A stretch of DNA of 64,000 nucleotides from CAWCQC01 sp963819905 (GTDB lineage: Bacteria; Actinomycetota; Thermoleophilia; Gaiellales; Gaiellaceae). Positions 55,388-63,129 of this stretch are shown piece after piece. Location of the stretch: NCBI GenBank assembly GCA_963819905.1, contig CAWFXP010000010.1, positions 434,001 through 498,000 of the forward strand. Reading direction: 5' to 3'. Every line of letters starts with the position of its first letter. The first letter of the stretch is position 1. A model generated the notes under the pieces. That model was not told where the DNA came from, searched no databases, and saw only the letters and a list, made by a program, of their open reading frames with translations. The translations under genes were made by a program, and so were the position numbers.

Positions 55388-55648
55388 TGCTCGGCTTCCG
55401 GCTCTCGGCGCAGAAGCCGCCCGAGGCGCACCAGGTGGCGGACGGCGTCATCAGCCGCTACGAGCACGTCTTCGAGATCGATCCCGGCGCTGATGCAGGA
55501 GCACGTGCGCCAGCAGGACATCCCCGAGTGGGACTTCCACCGGATCATCGCCAACCGCTGGGAGCACCTCGCCTGGATGCACGACCACTTCGCGGACTCG
55601 GTGCTCTCCGGGGAGGAGCTCCTGAAGGAGATCGAGGAGGAGGGTTGA
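55387..55648 (+). pseudogene. Small hypothetical protein, frameshifted
   Basis: Starts at ATG 55387 overlapping the flavoprotein stop. After EIDP an extra G near 55486 (CCCGGCG) shifts the frame. The restored continuation is LMQEHVRQQDIPEWDFHRI through EELLKEIEEEG, a helical, acidic protein of about 86 residues. No family recognised. Its coupling suggests a subunit or assembly factor for the dehydrogenase pair. Confidence 0.6.
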
Positions 55649-55660
55649 ACGCCGTCGGTC

Positions 55661-55684
55661 GGGCCGGACAGGTCCGGCCCCTAC
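55661..55684. repeat. Intergenic palindromic repeat, copy 8
   Basis: GGGCCGGACAGGTCCGGCCC with CTAC on the right. Perfect stem. Confidence 0.7.
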
Positions 55685-55700
55685 GGGGCTGTCGCGGGGT

Positions 55701-55728
55701 TGTAGGGGCGGGTCCTGACCCGCCCGGG
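55701..55728. repeat. Intergenic palindromic repeat, copy 9 (variant core)
   Basis: TGTAGGGGCGGGTCCTGACC then CGCCCGGG. The core differs (GGTCCTGACC) but both stem sides changed together, so pairing is kept. Confidence 0.7.
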
Positions 55729-55775
55729 CGGGACCGCCGTTGCGGGGTCGGAAGGGTTGACGTGGGTGGCGGGTC

Positions 55776-55804
55776 TGTAGGGGCGGGACCTGTCCCGCCC
55801 GGGC
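55776..55804. repeat. Intergenic palindromic repeat, copy 10
   Basis: TGTAGGGGCGGGACCTGTCC then CGCCCGGGC. Confidence 0.7.
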
Positions 55805-55831
55805 GGGCCGTCCGGTTGACTGCCTTCGGAA

Positions 55832-55855
55832 GGGCCGGACAGGTCCGGCCCCTAC
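55832..55855. repeat. Intergenic palindromic repeat, copy 11
   Basis: GGGCCGGACAGGTCCGGCCC with CTAC, 17 bases before the GST start. Confidence 0.7.
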
Positions 55856-55872
55856 GCGGTGACGTTCGCGGG

Positions 55873-56493
55873 GTGCGGATAGAGGGATCGCCCATCCTTC
55901 TCTGGAACTCCCAGGTCTCGGGCAACTGCTACAAGGTGCGGCTTCTGCTCGCGCACCTCGGGATCCCGTACGAGCGGCGCGAGGTGTCGGTGGTCGACCG
56001 CTCGAACCGGGCCGAGCTGCTCGGCGGGAAGAACCCGGCGCTGCGCGTGCCGACCATCGAGCTCGACGACAGCAGGGTGCTCGCGGAGTCGAACGCGATC
56101 ATGTGGTACTTCGCCGACGGGACGGCCTACCTGCCGAGCGACCCGTTCGAGCGGGCGCAGGTCCTGCAGTGGCTCTTCTTCGAGCAGTACCAGCACGAGC
56201 CGACGCTCGCGGTCGTCCGCTTCTGGATTACCTACTCCGGCGACCCCGAGCGCTTCGCCGACCAGGTCGACGCGAAGCGGGAGGCCGGCTACGTCGCGCT
56301 CGATGCGATGGAGGGGCATCTCGACGGCCGTGCGTTCTTCGTCGGCGAGCAGTACTCGATCGCCGACATCGGCCTCTACCCGTACACCCACGTTGCCGGC
56401 GAGGGCGGTTTCGACCTTGCCGCGTATCCCGCGATCCGCGGCTGGCTCGAGCGAGTCGCGGCCCAGCCCGGTCACGTTTCCATCGACGCCTGA
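55873..56493 (+). CDS. Glutathione S-transferase-fold protein
   Basis: 206 residues from GTG 55873. Thioredoxin-like N-domain (SGNCYKVRLLLAHLGIPYERRE; cis-Pro region LRVPTIELDDSRVLAESNAIMWY) and helical C-domain (VGEQYSIADIGLYPYTHVAG). Actinobacteria usually lack glutathione, so the cosubstrate is uncertain. Followed by the LLM oxidoreductases after a short gap with GAGGAGGT. Confidence 0.88.
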   Translation: MRIEGSPILLWNSQVSGNCYKVRLLLAHLGIPYERREVSVVDRSNRAELLGGKNPALRVPTIELDDSRVLAESNAIMWYFADGTAYLPSDPFERAQVLQWLFFEQYQHEPTLAVVRFWITYSGDPERFADQVDAKREAGYVALDAMEGHLDGRAFFVGEQYSIADIGLYPYTHVAGEGGFDLAAYPAIRGWLERVAAQPGHVSIDA

Positions 56494-56503
56494 GGAGGTC
56501 TCG

Positions 56504-57553
56504 ATGAAGTTCAGCTATGCATCGCTCCCCGACCACCCGGTGGACGAGATCGTCGACACCATCGCGCTCGCCGACGAGCTCGGCTTCTACGGGGCGTACA
56601 TGGCGGACGAGACCTACCACAAGGACGGCTGGCTGATCGCCGCCGTGGCCGCCACGCGGACGACGCGGATCCGCCTCTCCCCGTGCGTTACCCACGTAAT
56701 CCTGAAGGAGCCGACGATCCTGGCGCACACGGTCGCCACCCTCGACGAGCTCTCGAACGGGCGCGCGGAGTGCGTCTACTCGGTCGGCAACATCGCGATG
56801 CTCGAGCAGTACCACGTCGACTGGCAGAGCGGCGGCCAGATCAAGCGGCTGCGCGAGGCGCACCACGTGATGCGGACGATGCTCGACGAGGGGAAGATCG
56901 ACTTCGAGGGCGAGTTCTACCGCTACACCGGGCTGTTCACGTCGGCGCGGCCCGTGCAGGAGCACGTGCCGCTCAAGATCGGCGCGATGCGCGGGCCGAG
57001 GAGCTTCGAGCTCGCCGGCGAGATCTCGGACGGGATGCACCAGGCGCTCGCCTACTCGACCGAGGCGATGAGCTTCGCCAGCGAGCACGTGCGAGTCGGG
57101 GCCGAGAAGGCGGGGCGCGACCCGTCCGAGCTCGATCTCGGCGCCTGGATGGTCACCTCGATCTCCGAGGACTCCGACGCCGCGAAGGAGGCGGCGCGGG
57201 TCGTCGTCGCCTTCTACATCCCGGCCATGCCGCGCGAGCAGATCGAGCGTCACGGGATCGATCCCGAGAGCCTCCAGCCGATCATGGACGCCTTCAACGT
57301 CGGTGACGTCGAGAAGGCGATCGAGCTGACGACGATGGAGATGACCGAGAAGCTCTCGCTGTCGGGATCGCCGGAGGAGTGGAGCGAGCGGATCGAGCGG
57401 GAGGTCATCCCGAGCGGCTTCGATCACATGATCTGCGCGCCGATCGACCCGTTCCTCGTCGAGGCGTGGTCGGGGCGAAAAGTCGATAACGTGCCCGACC
57501 AGCAGGGACAGCTCCGGCTGATCCACGACCGGGTCATGCCGTCGTTCTCGTGA
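56504..57553 (+). CDS. LLM class flavin-dependent oxidoreductase
   Basis: 349 residues, luciferase-like TIM barrel: ADELGFYGAYMADE at the start, ATLDELSNGRAECVYSVGN, and the C-terminal region SGSPEEWSERIEREVIPSGFDHM. Such enzymes use FMN or F420 (the 5,10-methylenetetrahydromethanopterin-reductase-like group). GAGGAGG before ATG. A paralogue follows 22 bases later. Confidence 0.92.
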   Translation: MKFSYASLPDHPVDEIVDTIALADELGFYGAYMADETYHKDGWLIAAVAATRTTRIRLSPCVTHVILKEPTILAHTVATLDELSNGRAECVYSVGNIAMLEQYHVDWQSGGQIKRLREAHHVMRTMLDEGKIDFEGEFYRYTGLFTSARPVQEHVPLKIGAMRGPRSFELAGEISDGMHQALAYSTEAMSFASEHVRVGAEKAGRDPSELDLGAWMVTSISEDSDAAKEAARVVVAFYIPAMPREQIERHGIDPESLQPIMDAFNVGDVEKAIELTTMEMTEKLSLSGSPEEWSERIEREVIPSGFDHMICAPIDPFLVEAWSGRKVDNVPDQQGQLRLIHDRVMPSFS

Positions 57554-57575
57554 GGGCCAACAGGAGGTCGCAGGC

Positions 57576-58621
57576 ATGAAGTTCAGCTACGTCACGCTCC
57601 CGGACTACCCGCTTGCCGATTCGATCGAGATGATCAAGACGGCCGACCGGCTGGGGTACCACGCCGTCTACTCCGTCGACGAGACCTGGCACAAGGATCC
57701 CTGGATCCTGTTCGCGGCGGCCGCGGACAAGACCGAGAAGATCCGCTTCGGCCCGAACCTGACGCCGATCGGCCTGCGCGAGCCGACGCTCGTCTGCCAG
57801 GCGCTCGCCACGCTCGACGAGCTAACCGGCGGGCGCACCGAGTGCGTCTTCTCGATCGGGAACTTCGGCCTGCTCGCCCAGTACCACATCGACTGGGCCA
57901 AGACGCAAGCCGCTGTCGAGGGTCAAGGAGGCGCATCACGTGATGCGGACGTTCCTCGACGAGGGCGCCATCACCTACGACGGCGAGTTCTACAACTACT
58001 CCGGCCTGTTCACGTTCGCGCGGCCGGTGCAGGAGCGGGTCCCGCTGATCATCGGCGCGATGCGCGGCCCCAAGTCGTTCCAGGTCGCGGGCGAGATCTC
58101 GGACGGCTGCCATCACGCTCTCTCGTACTCGAAGGAGGCCTACGAGTACCTCGTCGAGAACGTGAAGATCGGCGCCGAGCGGGCCGGTCGGAACTGGCAG
58201 GACCTGGACATCGGCGCCTGGTGCGTCATCGTCTGCGCGCCCGACTCGGCCGAGGCGAAGCGCACCGCCCGCACGATGGTGGCCTTCTACATCTCCTCGA
58301 TGCCACACGAGCAGCTCGAGCGCCACGGGATCGACGCCGGCCGACCTGGCGCCGATCGTCGAGGCGCTCGGCAAGGGCGAGCTCGACAAGGCGCTCGAGC
58401 TGACCTCCCCGGAGGTGGCGGAGAAGCTCTCGATCGCAGGCACCCCCGAGGAGTGCACGGCGAAGATCAAGGAGATCACGTCGACCGGGGTCAACCACAT
58501 GATCCTCTGCATCACCGACCCCCATATCGTCAAGGCGTTCACGCAGCGCGACGTCGACGTCCCGGACGTCAACGGCCAGCTGAACCTGATCGCCGAGCAG
58601 GTGATGCCGTCCTTCAACTGA
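57576..58621 (+). pseudogene. LLM class flavin-dependent oxidoreductase, frameshifted
   Basis: Close paralogue of the gene before it (MKFSYVTLPDYPLADSIEM; ATLDELTGGRTECVFSIGN). Extra bases at 57906 (ACG-C-AAG) and 58339 (GCC-G-GCC) shift the frame twice. Removing them gives DWAKTKPLSRVKEAHHVM and RHGIDAADLAPIVEAL, then the intact end at 58621. Restored length about 347 residues. Two paralogues in tandem suggest a heterodimer or different substrates. Confidence 0.85.
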
Positions 58622-58637
58622 TCGGGAGGGCTGTTCG

Positions 58638-59165
58638 GTGAAGGAAGCGAAGCTCGTTCGCACCGACGCGGGGCTCGTACCCGAGGGTGAGGGGTGGTTC
58701 GTCCTGAACGCCCGTCAGGCGAGCTGGCATCGCCACCCGTCGTTCGGCACGGCGTGCACGTTCGAGGGCGACGCCGAGTTCACCCAGTTTGGCATCAACG
58801 TCCACGTTCTCCATCCCGGCGAGCCGAACTGCCTCTACCACCGCGAGAACCTCCAGGAGGACTTCCTCGTCCTCTCGGGCGAGTGCACCCTGCTCGTGGA
58901 GGGCGAGGAGCGCAGCCTGGGGCAATGGGACTTCGTCCACTGCCCGCCGTGGACGGATCACGTCTTCGTCGGCGCCGGCGAGGGGCCCTGCGCCATCCTG
59001 ATGGTCGGCGCCCGCAGCCCCGACGAAGAGCTCCTGTATCCGGTCAGCGAGCTCGCACGGCGATACGGCGCGAGCGCCGAGAAGGAGACGCCGAATCCGA
59101 AGGAGGCCTACGCGCCGTTCGCGCGCGGGGGCGAAGCGCCGTATCACGACGGCGATCTCCCGTGA
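58638..59165 (+). CDS. Cupin domain protein
   Basis: 175 residues from GTG 58638. The cupin core holds HPGEPNCLYHRENLQEDFLVLSGE (His, Glu, His region) and WDFVHCPPWTDHVFVGAG. A sugar-isomerase or oxygenase-like cupin; function unknown. It overlaps the phosphoesterase gene (GTGA) and follows the LLM pair. Confidence 0.88.
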   Translation: MKEAKLVRTDAGLVPEGEGWFVLNARQASWHRHPSFGTACTFEGDAEFTQFGINVHVLHPGEPNCLYHRENLQEDFLVLSGECTLLVEGEERSLGQWDFVHCPPWTDHVFVGAGEGPCAILMVGARSPDEELLYPVSELARRYGASAEKETPNPKEAYAPFARGGEAPYHDGDLP

Positions 59166-59695
59166 AGGTCGCCGTTCTCTCGGACGTCCACGACAACGTC
59201 TGGAACCTGCGGGCGGCGCTCGAGTCGCTCGCAGAGGCGGAGGCGCTCGTCTTCTGCGGCGATCTCTGCTCGCCGTTCGTGGTCGGCCTGCTGGCGGACG
59301 GGTTTCCGGGGAGACCGATCCACGTCGTCTTCGGCAACAACGACGGCGACCTCTTCCGCATCACCAGGAACGCCGCGAACCATCCGCACGTGAGCCTGCA
59401 CGGGGAGCTCTACGCGGGGGAGCTGGACGGGCGGCGGATCGCCGCCAACCACTACCCGGAGATCGCGCGCGGCCTCGCCGCCTCGGGTGCGTACGACGTG
59501 GTCTTCTTCGGCCACGACCACCGCTTCGCGATCGCCGAGGACGGCGCCCTGACCGTGAATCCCGGCACGCTTCTCGGCTACGACCCGGTCGCGGGCAAGG
59601 ACGTGCCGCCGACCTTCGCGGTCTACGACACGGAGTCGGGCACCGCGACCGGCTCACAGCTCACGGCCGCCGGCGTCACGGCGTTTCCCGGCTAG
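59162..59695 (+). CDS. Metallophosphoesterase (YfcE-like)
   Basis: 177 residues from GTG. Calcineurin-type metal sites in order: LSDVHDN, CGDLCSP, GNNDGD, NHYPE, and GHDHRF. YfcE-family members are phosphodiesterases or monoesterases of small substrates. Its stop overlaps that of the convergent dioxygenase gene (CTAG). Confidence 0.92.
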   Translation: MKVAVLSDVHDNVWNLRAALESLAEAEALVFCGDLCSPFVVGLLADGFPGRPIHVVFGNNDGDLFRITRNAANHPHVSLHGELYAGELDGRRIAANHYPEIARGLAASGAYDVVFFGHDHRFAIAEDGALTVNPGTLLGYDPVAGKDVPPTFAVYDTESGTATGSQLTAAGVTAFPG

Positions 59696-60561
59696 ACGCC
59701 CAGCTGGAGCGCTGCCACGAGGCCGTCTTCGACGCTGCCGGTGACAGTCGCGAGCTGAAGCTCGGCACCGTCGCCGAAGACGTTGTCCGACTCGAGCGAG
59801 ACCTGACTCAGGTTCTCCACGCTCTGGGCGTAGCCGTCGGTCGCGTAGACGAGCTCGCACACGTCGGCCGGGAACGCAAGCTGTGACGTGGCCACGAGCC
59901 CTTCGCCCGCGGCCGCCGCGTCGATGCTCTCGTACACCTCGAAGTGGACGTGCGGCCAGCGACCCGAATAGCACGCCGGGAAGATGCTCGTGAAGCGCAC
60001 GCGTCCGTCGGCGTCGGTCGCCTGGACGCCGCGCAGGTAGTTCTCGTCGGTCGCTCCCTCCGAGTAGAGGGAGTAGAGGCCCTCACGGTCGCAGTGCCAG
60101 ACGTAGACGGCAGCGCCCTCCACCGGAGCGCACCCGGCCGTCTGATCCACGACGACGAGCTCGATCGTGAGCGGGACGCCGTCGGCCGTCCCCGTGGCCG
60201 TACCGAAGCTCGGACGGATGTCCGTTCGAACGATTCCGGTCTCGGAGAGGACGTTGACGCCGTTCGAGCCGTCGGCGGGGAACGGGCCGGCGGTCTCCTC
60301 GGGGACGGCTGCGCACGTCGTGCCGGATGCTCCCGTACCCGACGGCTCCGACGTCGTCGAGCCCGTGGCGGCCGCGGTGATCGCGGAGTCGGCGCCGCCG
60401 CCGCAGGCAGCGGCCGTGAGCGAGAGCAGGCTCGCCCCGGCGGCCAGCTTCAGCATCTGCCTCCGGTCGAGCAGCGTCGAGAGGTCGAACCGAAGACCGC
60501 GATCGTGATCGTGGGGCTCTTCGGTCGTCGGCCCGCTCCGGCGCTCGTGCTGCCTCGTCAC
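59692..60561 (-). CDS. Exported intradiol ring-cleavage dioxygenase, lipoprotein
   Basis: About 289 residues. N-terminal RRQMLKLAAGASLLSLTAAAC gives a Tat-like lipoprotein signal with lipobox. The catalytic domain has the Fe(III) ligands of catechol/protocatechuate dioxygenases: Tyr in CDREGLYSLYS, and Tyr, His, His in FPACYSGRWPHVHFEV. GTG 60561 has AGGAGG upstream and is preferred to ATG 60612, which has none. Extracellular ring cleavage of lignin-type aromatics is implied. Confidence 0.88.
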   Translation of the reverse strand: MTRQHERRSGPTTEEPHDHDRGLRFDLSTLLDRRQMLKLAAGASLLSLTAAACGGGADSAITAAATGSTTSEPSGTGASGTTCAAVPEETAGPFPADGSNGVNVLSETGIVRTDIRPSFGTATGTADGVPLTIELVVVDQTAGCAPVEGAAVYVWHCDREGLYSLYSEGATDENYLRGVQATDADGRVRFTSIFPACYSGRWPHVHFEVYESIDAAAAGEGLVATSQLAFPADVCELVYATDGYAQSVENLSQVSLESDNVFGDGAELQLATVTGSVEDGLVAALQLGV

Positions 60562-60679
60562 GTCCTGTTCCTCCTCGTCCCGTCGGTTCGCAGCCGGAAG
60601 CCGCGTCGACATCAGTCAAGCGGACCAGCTTCACAAGGTCATCAGAGCCTGCTGAGCCGGGTAAGGTCTGATACCGGCG

Positions 60680-61009
60680 ATGGCGTACGACGAGGACCTG
60701 GCGGGGCGGGTTCGCGCTCTTCTCGAGGGGCACGAGGTGGTTGTCGAGAAGAAGATGTTCGGTGGCCTCGCCTTCATGCTGAACGGGAACATGTGCTGCG
60801 GGGTGCTGAAGGACGAGCTGATCCTGCGCCTCGGTCCCGAGGGCGGCGACCGGGCGCTCGACGAGCCCCACACGCACCCGATGGACTTCACCGGACGGCC
60901 GATGAGCAACTTCGTCGTCGTGACGCCGGCCGGGGTGGAGACGGACGACGCGCTCGCAGGCTGGGTCGACCGCGCCGTCGACTACGCGTCCTCGCTGCCG
61001 CCGAAGTAG
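60680..61009 (+). CDS. TfoX N-terminal domain protein
   Basis: 109 residues, MAYDEDLAGRVRALL then the TfoX block KKMFGGLAFMLNGNMCCGVLKDELILRL. Short single-domain form, no C-terminal TfoX domain. Competence regulator relatives, but in actinobacteria the role is unknown. Divergent from the dioxygenase; converges with the CoA ligase gene. Confidence 0.9.
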   Translation: MAYDEDLAGRVRALLEGHEVVVEKKMFGGLAFMLNGNMCCGVLKDELILRLGPEGGDRALDEPHTHPMDFTGRPMSNFVVVTPAGVETDDALAGWVDRAVDYASSLPPK

Positions 61010-61023
61010 CGTCGGCTTCCGTT

Positions 61024-62390
61024 CTACCCGACGGCTGCGGTCTCGCGCGCTGCCGCGGCGATGAGCGGGAGCTTCGCCCCGTGCCCTGGCGCGCGATCGC
61101 GTCGACCGCCTCGACGTCGAGCGACGGGCAGAGCGCTCCTGCCTTCTCGAAGGCGGAGGCGAGCGCCGCCCGCACCCGCTCCGGCGTGTCGCGCGGCGAG
61201 CCGGGCGAGAGCACGACGAGCGCGTGGAATCCGTCGGGCGTCTGCCGGAGCTGGTACTGGCGCACCTCGGCGATCCGGCCGAACGCCGAGCGCACGTGAA
61301 ACGGCGGAACCGCGACCTCGCCGCCGTCGCGGGCCGGCAGGCGGAGGATGTCGGCGCTGCGACCGTCGATTCGCGTGATGCGCCGGAACGGGCGCCCGTC
61401 GGGATCGTCCTCCGTCGCGAGCGTGATCGAGTCGGCGAGCTCGTAGCGGATCAGCGGCTGGGCCCTGTACCAGAGATTCGTCAGCAACACCTTGTGGCTC
61501 GGAATGCCGGGGGCCACCGGCCGGTTCTGCTCGTCCACGGGCTCGAGGATCACCGTGTCCTCCCAGATCTGGGGACCTTCGCCTCCGTCGACCTCGCTGG
61601 CCATCATCCCGGCTTCCGTCGACACGTAGACGTCGACGACCCGCGTGCCCCACGCGTCGTCCGCCCGCGCGCGTACCTCCTCGCTCAGCACCTCGGAGCC
61701 GGTCCCGAGCATGGTGGGCGCTATGTCCAGGCGCCCTGCGATCTGTTCATCGGCCAGCAGGCCGAGGATGGTGGGGTACGTCAAGATCGCCTCGGGCCGG
61801 TAGGCGTTGAGCGCGCCCACGATGTCGCCGAGGGGCATCGTCACGTCGAGTCGCGGCGAGCCGTCGCGTCCCGAGCGAAATGCGGCGAACACCTGGTTGC
61901 TGAGATGGAACGGGCTCGGCGAGCCGATCGAGGCAAGCCGCGTCTCGGGACGGATGCCGGTGTCGACGACCGTTCGCAGCATGCCGGCCATCGTCATCGC
62001 GAACTCACCGCGCCCGCTGACGAAGATGCCGCGCGTGCCCGTGGAGCCACCGGTGACGAAGACCCGGTACTCGTCCAGATGGAGCCCGGGCCGTCCTTCC
62101 AGGAAGCGCTCGGCGTCGCCGAGCCGAAGGCGTGGGTCGGTGACGATGCGATCCCACTCCTCCATGAGCGTCTGCTTCGGCAACGTGGGCAGCTCCTCGA
62201 GAACGATCTCGCGCTCGCCGGCCAGGGGCCCGAGGGTCTCGCGGTAGTAGGGCGACGTGCTCACGGCGTGCCGAAGCAGCGCGCGGAGCGCGTCGGACAC
62301 ATGAGCGACCAGCCGGTCGCGGCTCCAGGTGCGGCGGGCGAGGAGCTCGCCGACGAGTGCATCGATATCAGGGGCTGTCTGTGTGCTCAC
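61024..62390 (-). pseudogene. Phenylacetate-CoA-ligase-like enzyme, frameshifted near the end
   Basis: About 455 residues from GTG 62390, with AAGGAG upstream. AMP-binding motifs: FVTGGSTGTRGIF (P-loop), DVYVSTEAGMM, LIRYELADSITL, and the RIDGRSADIL hinge. Adenylate-forming family, short as in PaaK. Near 61077-61081 a G run is one base short. The intended end is GAKLPLIAAAARETAAVG (stop at 61024), which restores the catalytic C-terminal lysine region. Overlaps the TetR stop upstream (GTGA). Confidence 0.85.
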
Positions 62391-63019
62391 CCTTGCGCTC
62401 CTTCCTGTCGCGCAGACCGCAGGTGCGCTCCGACCATCATTACGAACTCCTCCTCGAACCTGGCGACGGTGACGGCGCCCGGATCGAGCAACCGTTCGAG
62501 CGCCATGCCACGGGCGAACGCCGCGGCGGCGCGGACGACCTCCCGCGGCTCGCGGTCCCACTCGAGGCCGTAGCGGAGGCCGAGCTCGTGGATCACTTCG
62601 CCGACGGCGTCCAGCACGCGATCGTGACGCGCAGCCGCCTCGGCCCGCAGCGCGGGCTGCCGCGACGCGTGCGTCCAGAACTCGATGAGTAGAGGCGTCC
62701 AGCCGGGCTGCCTCCTCGCCGTCTCCGCCATCAACCGTCCGTTGGCGCGCAGCGCGTCCTCGAAGCTCCCGACCTCGCGCGCCGCCCGGCGAAACGCGGC
62801 GAGCCGGACCGTGAACTGCGCATCGAGGAGCGCGAGGAAGAGATCGTCCTTCCCGCCGAAGTTCGAGTAGACCGCGCCCTTCGTGTAGCCGGCGTCCTCC
62901 GCGATCGCGTCGAGCGTCGCTCCGTGGAAACCGTCCCTGAGGAAGACGCGAAGTGCGGCGTCGAGGATCTCCTCGCGCGTCTGCGCCTTGCGCTCTGTCC
63001 GTCGCAGGCGTACGGCCAT
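62387..63019 (-). CDS. TetR family transcriptional regulator
   Basis: About 210 residues. Helix-turn-helix EILDAALRVFLRDGF and IAEDAGYTKGAVYSNFGGK, then a helical ligand domain. ATG 63019 preferred over 63058. First gene of the operon with the CoA ligase; two palindromes lie immediately upstream, so autoregulation is likely, with an acyl-CoA or aromatic acid as plausible inducer. Confidence 0.92.
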   Translation of the reverse strand: MAVRLRRTERKAQTREEILDAALRVFLRDGFHGATLDAIAEDAGYTKGAVYSNFGGKDDLFLALLDAQFTVRLAAFRRAAREVGSFEDALRANGRLMAETARRQPGWTPLLIEFWTHASRQPALRAEAAARHDRVLDAVGEVIHELGLRYGLEWDREPREVVRAAAAFARGMALERLLDPGAVTVARFEEEFVMMVGAHLRSARQEGAQG

Positions 63020-63022
63020 TGC

Positions 63023-63053
63023 GATACCGACAGTATCAAAATACCAACGGTAT
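63023..63053. promoter_or_regulatory. Tandem palindromes upstream of tetR
   Basis: GATAC-CGACA-GTATC (63023-63037) and ATACC-AAC-GGTAT (63041-63053) sit 4 bases from the tetR start, AT-richer than surroundings. Both contain ATACC/GGTAT-like half-sites, so one or two TetR dimers could bind. The region also lies upstream of the divergent amidase. Confidence 0.55.
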
Positions 63054-63129
63054 GTCAATCGAATGAGTGTCGCCGGGCGCGCGGAGGCTGATCCGTGCCG
63101 TGCGACCGGCTGCTAGCGTCAGCCGTCGC

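Noticed and set aside
55661..55855. CRISPR-like array at 55.7 kb
   Set aside because: Copies alternate in direction, spacing is irregular, repeats are short palindromes and there are no cas genes.
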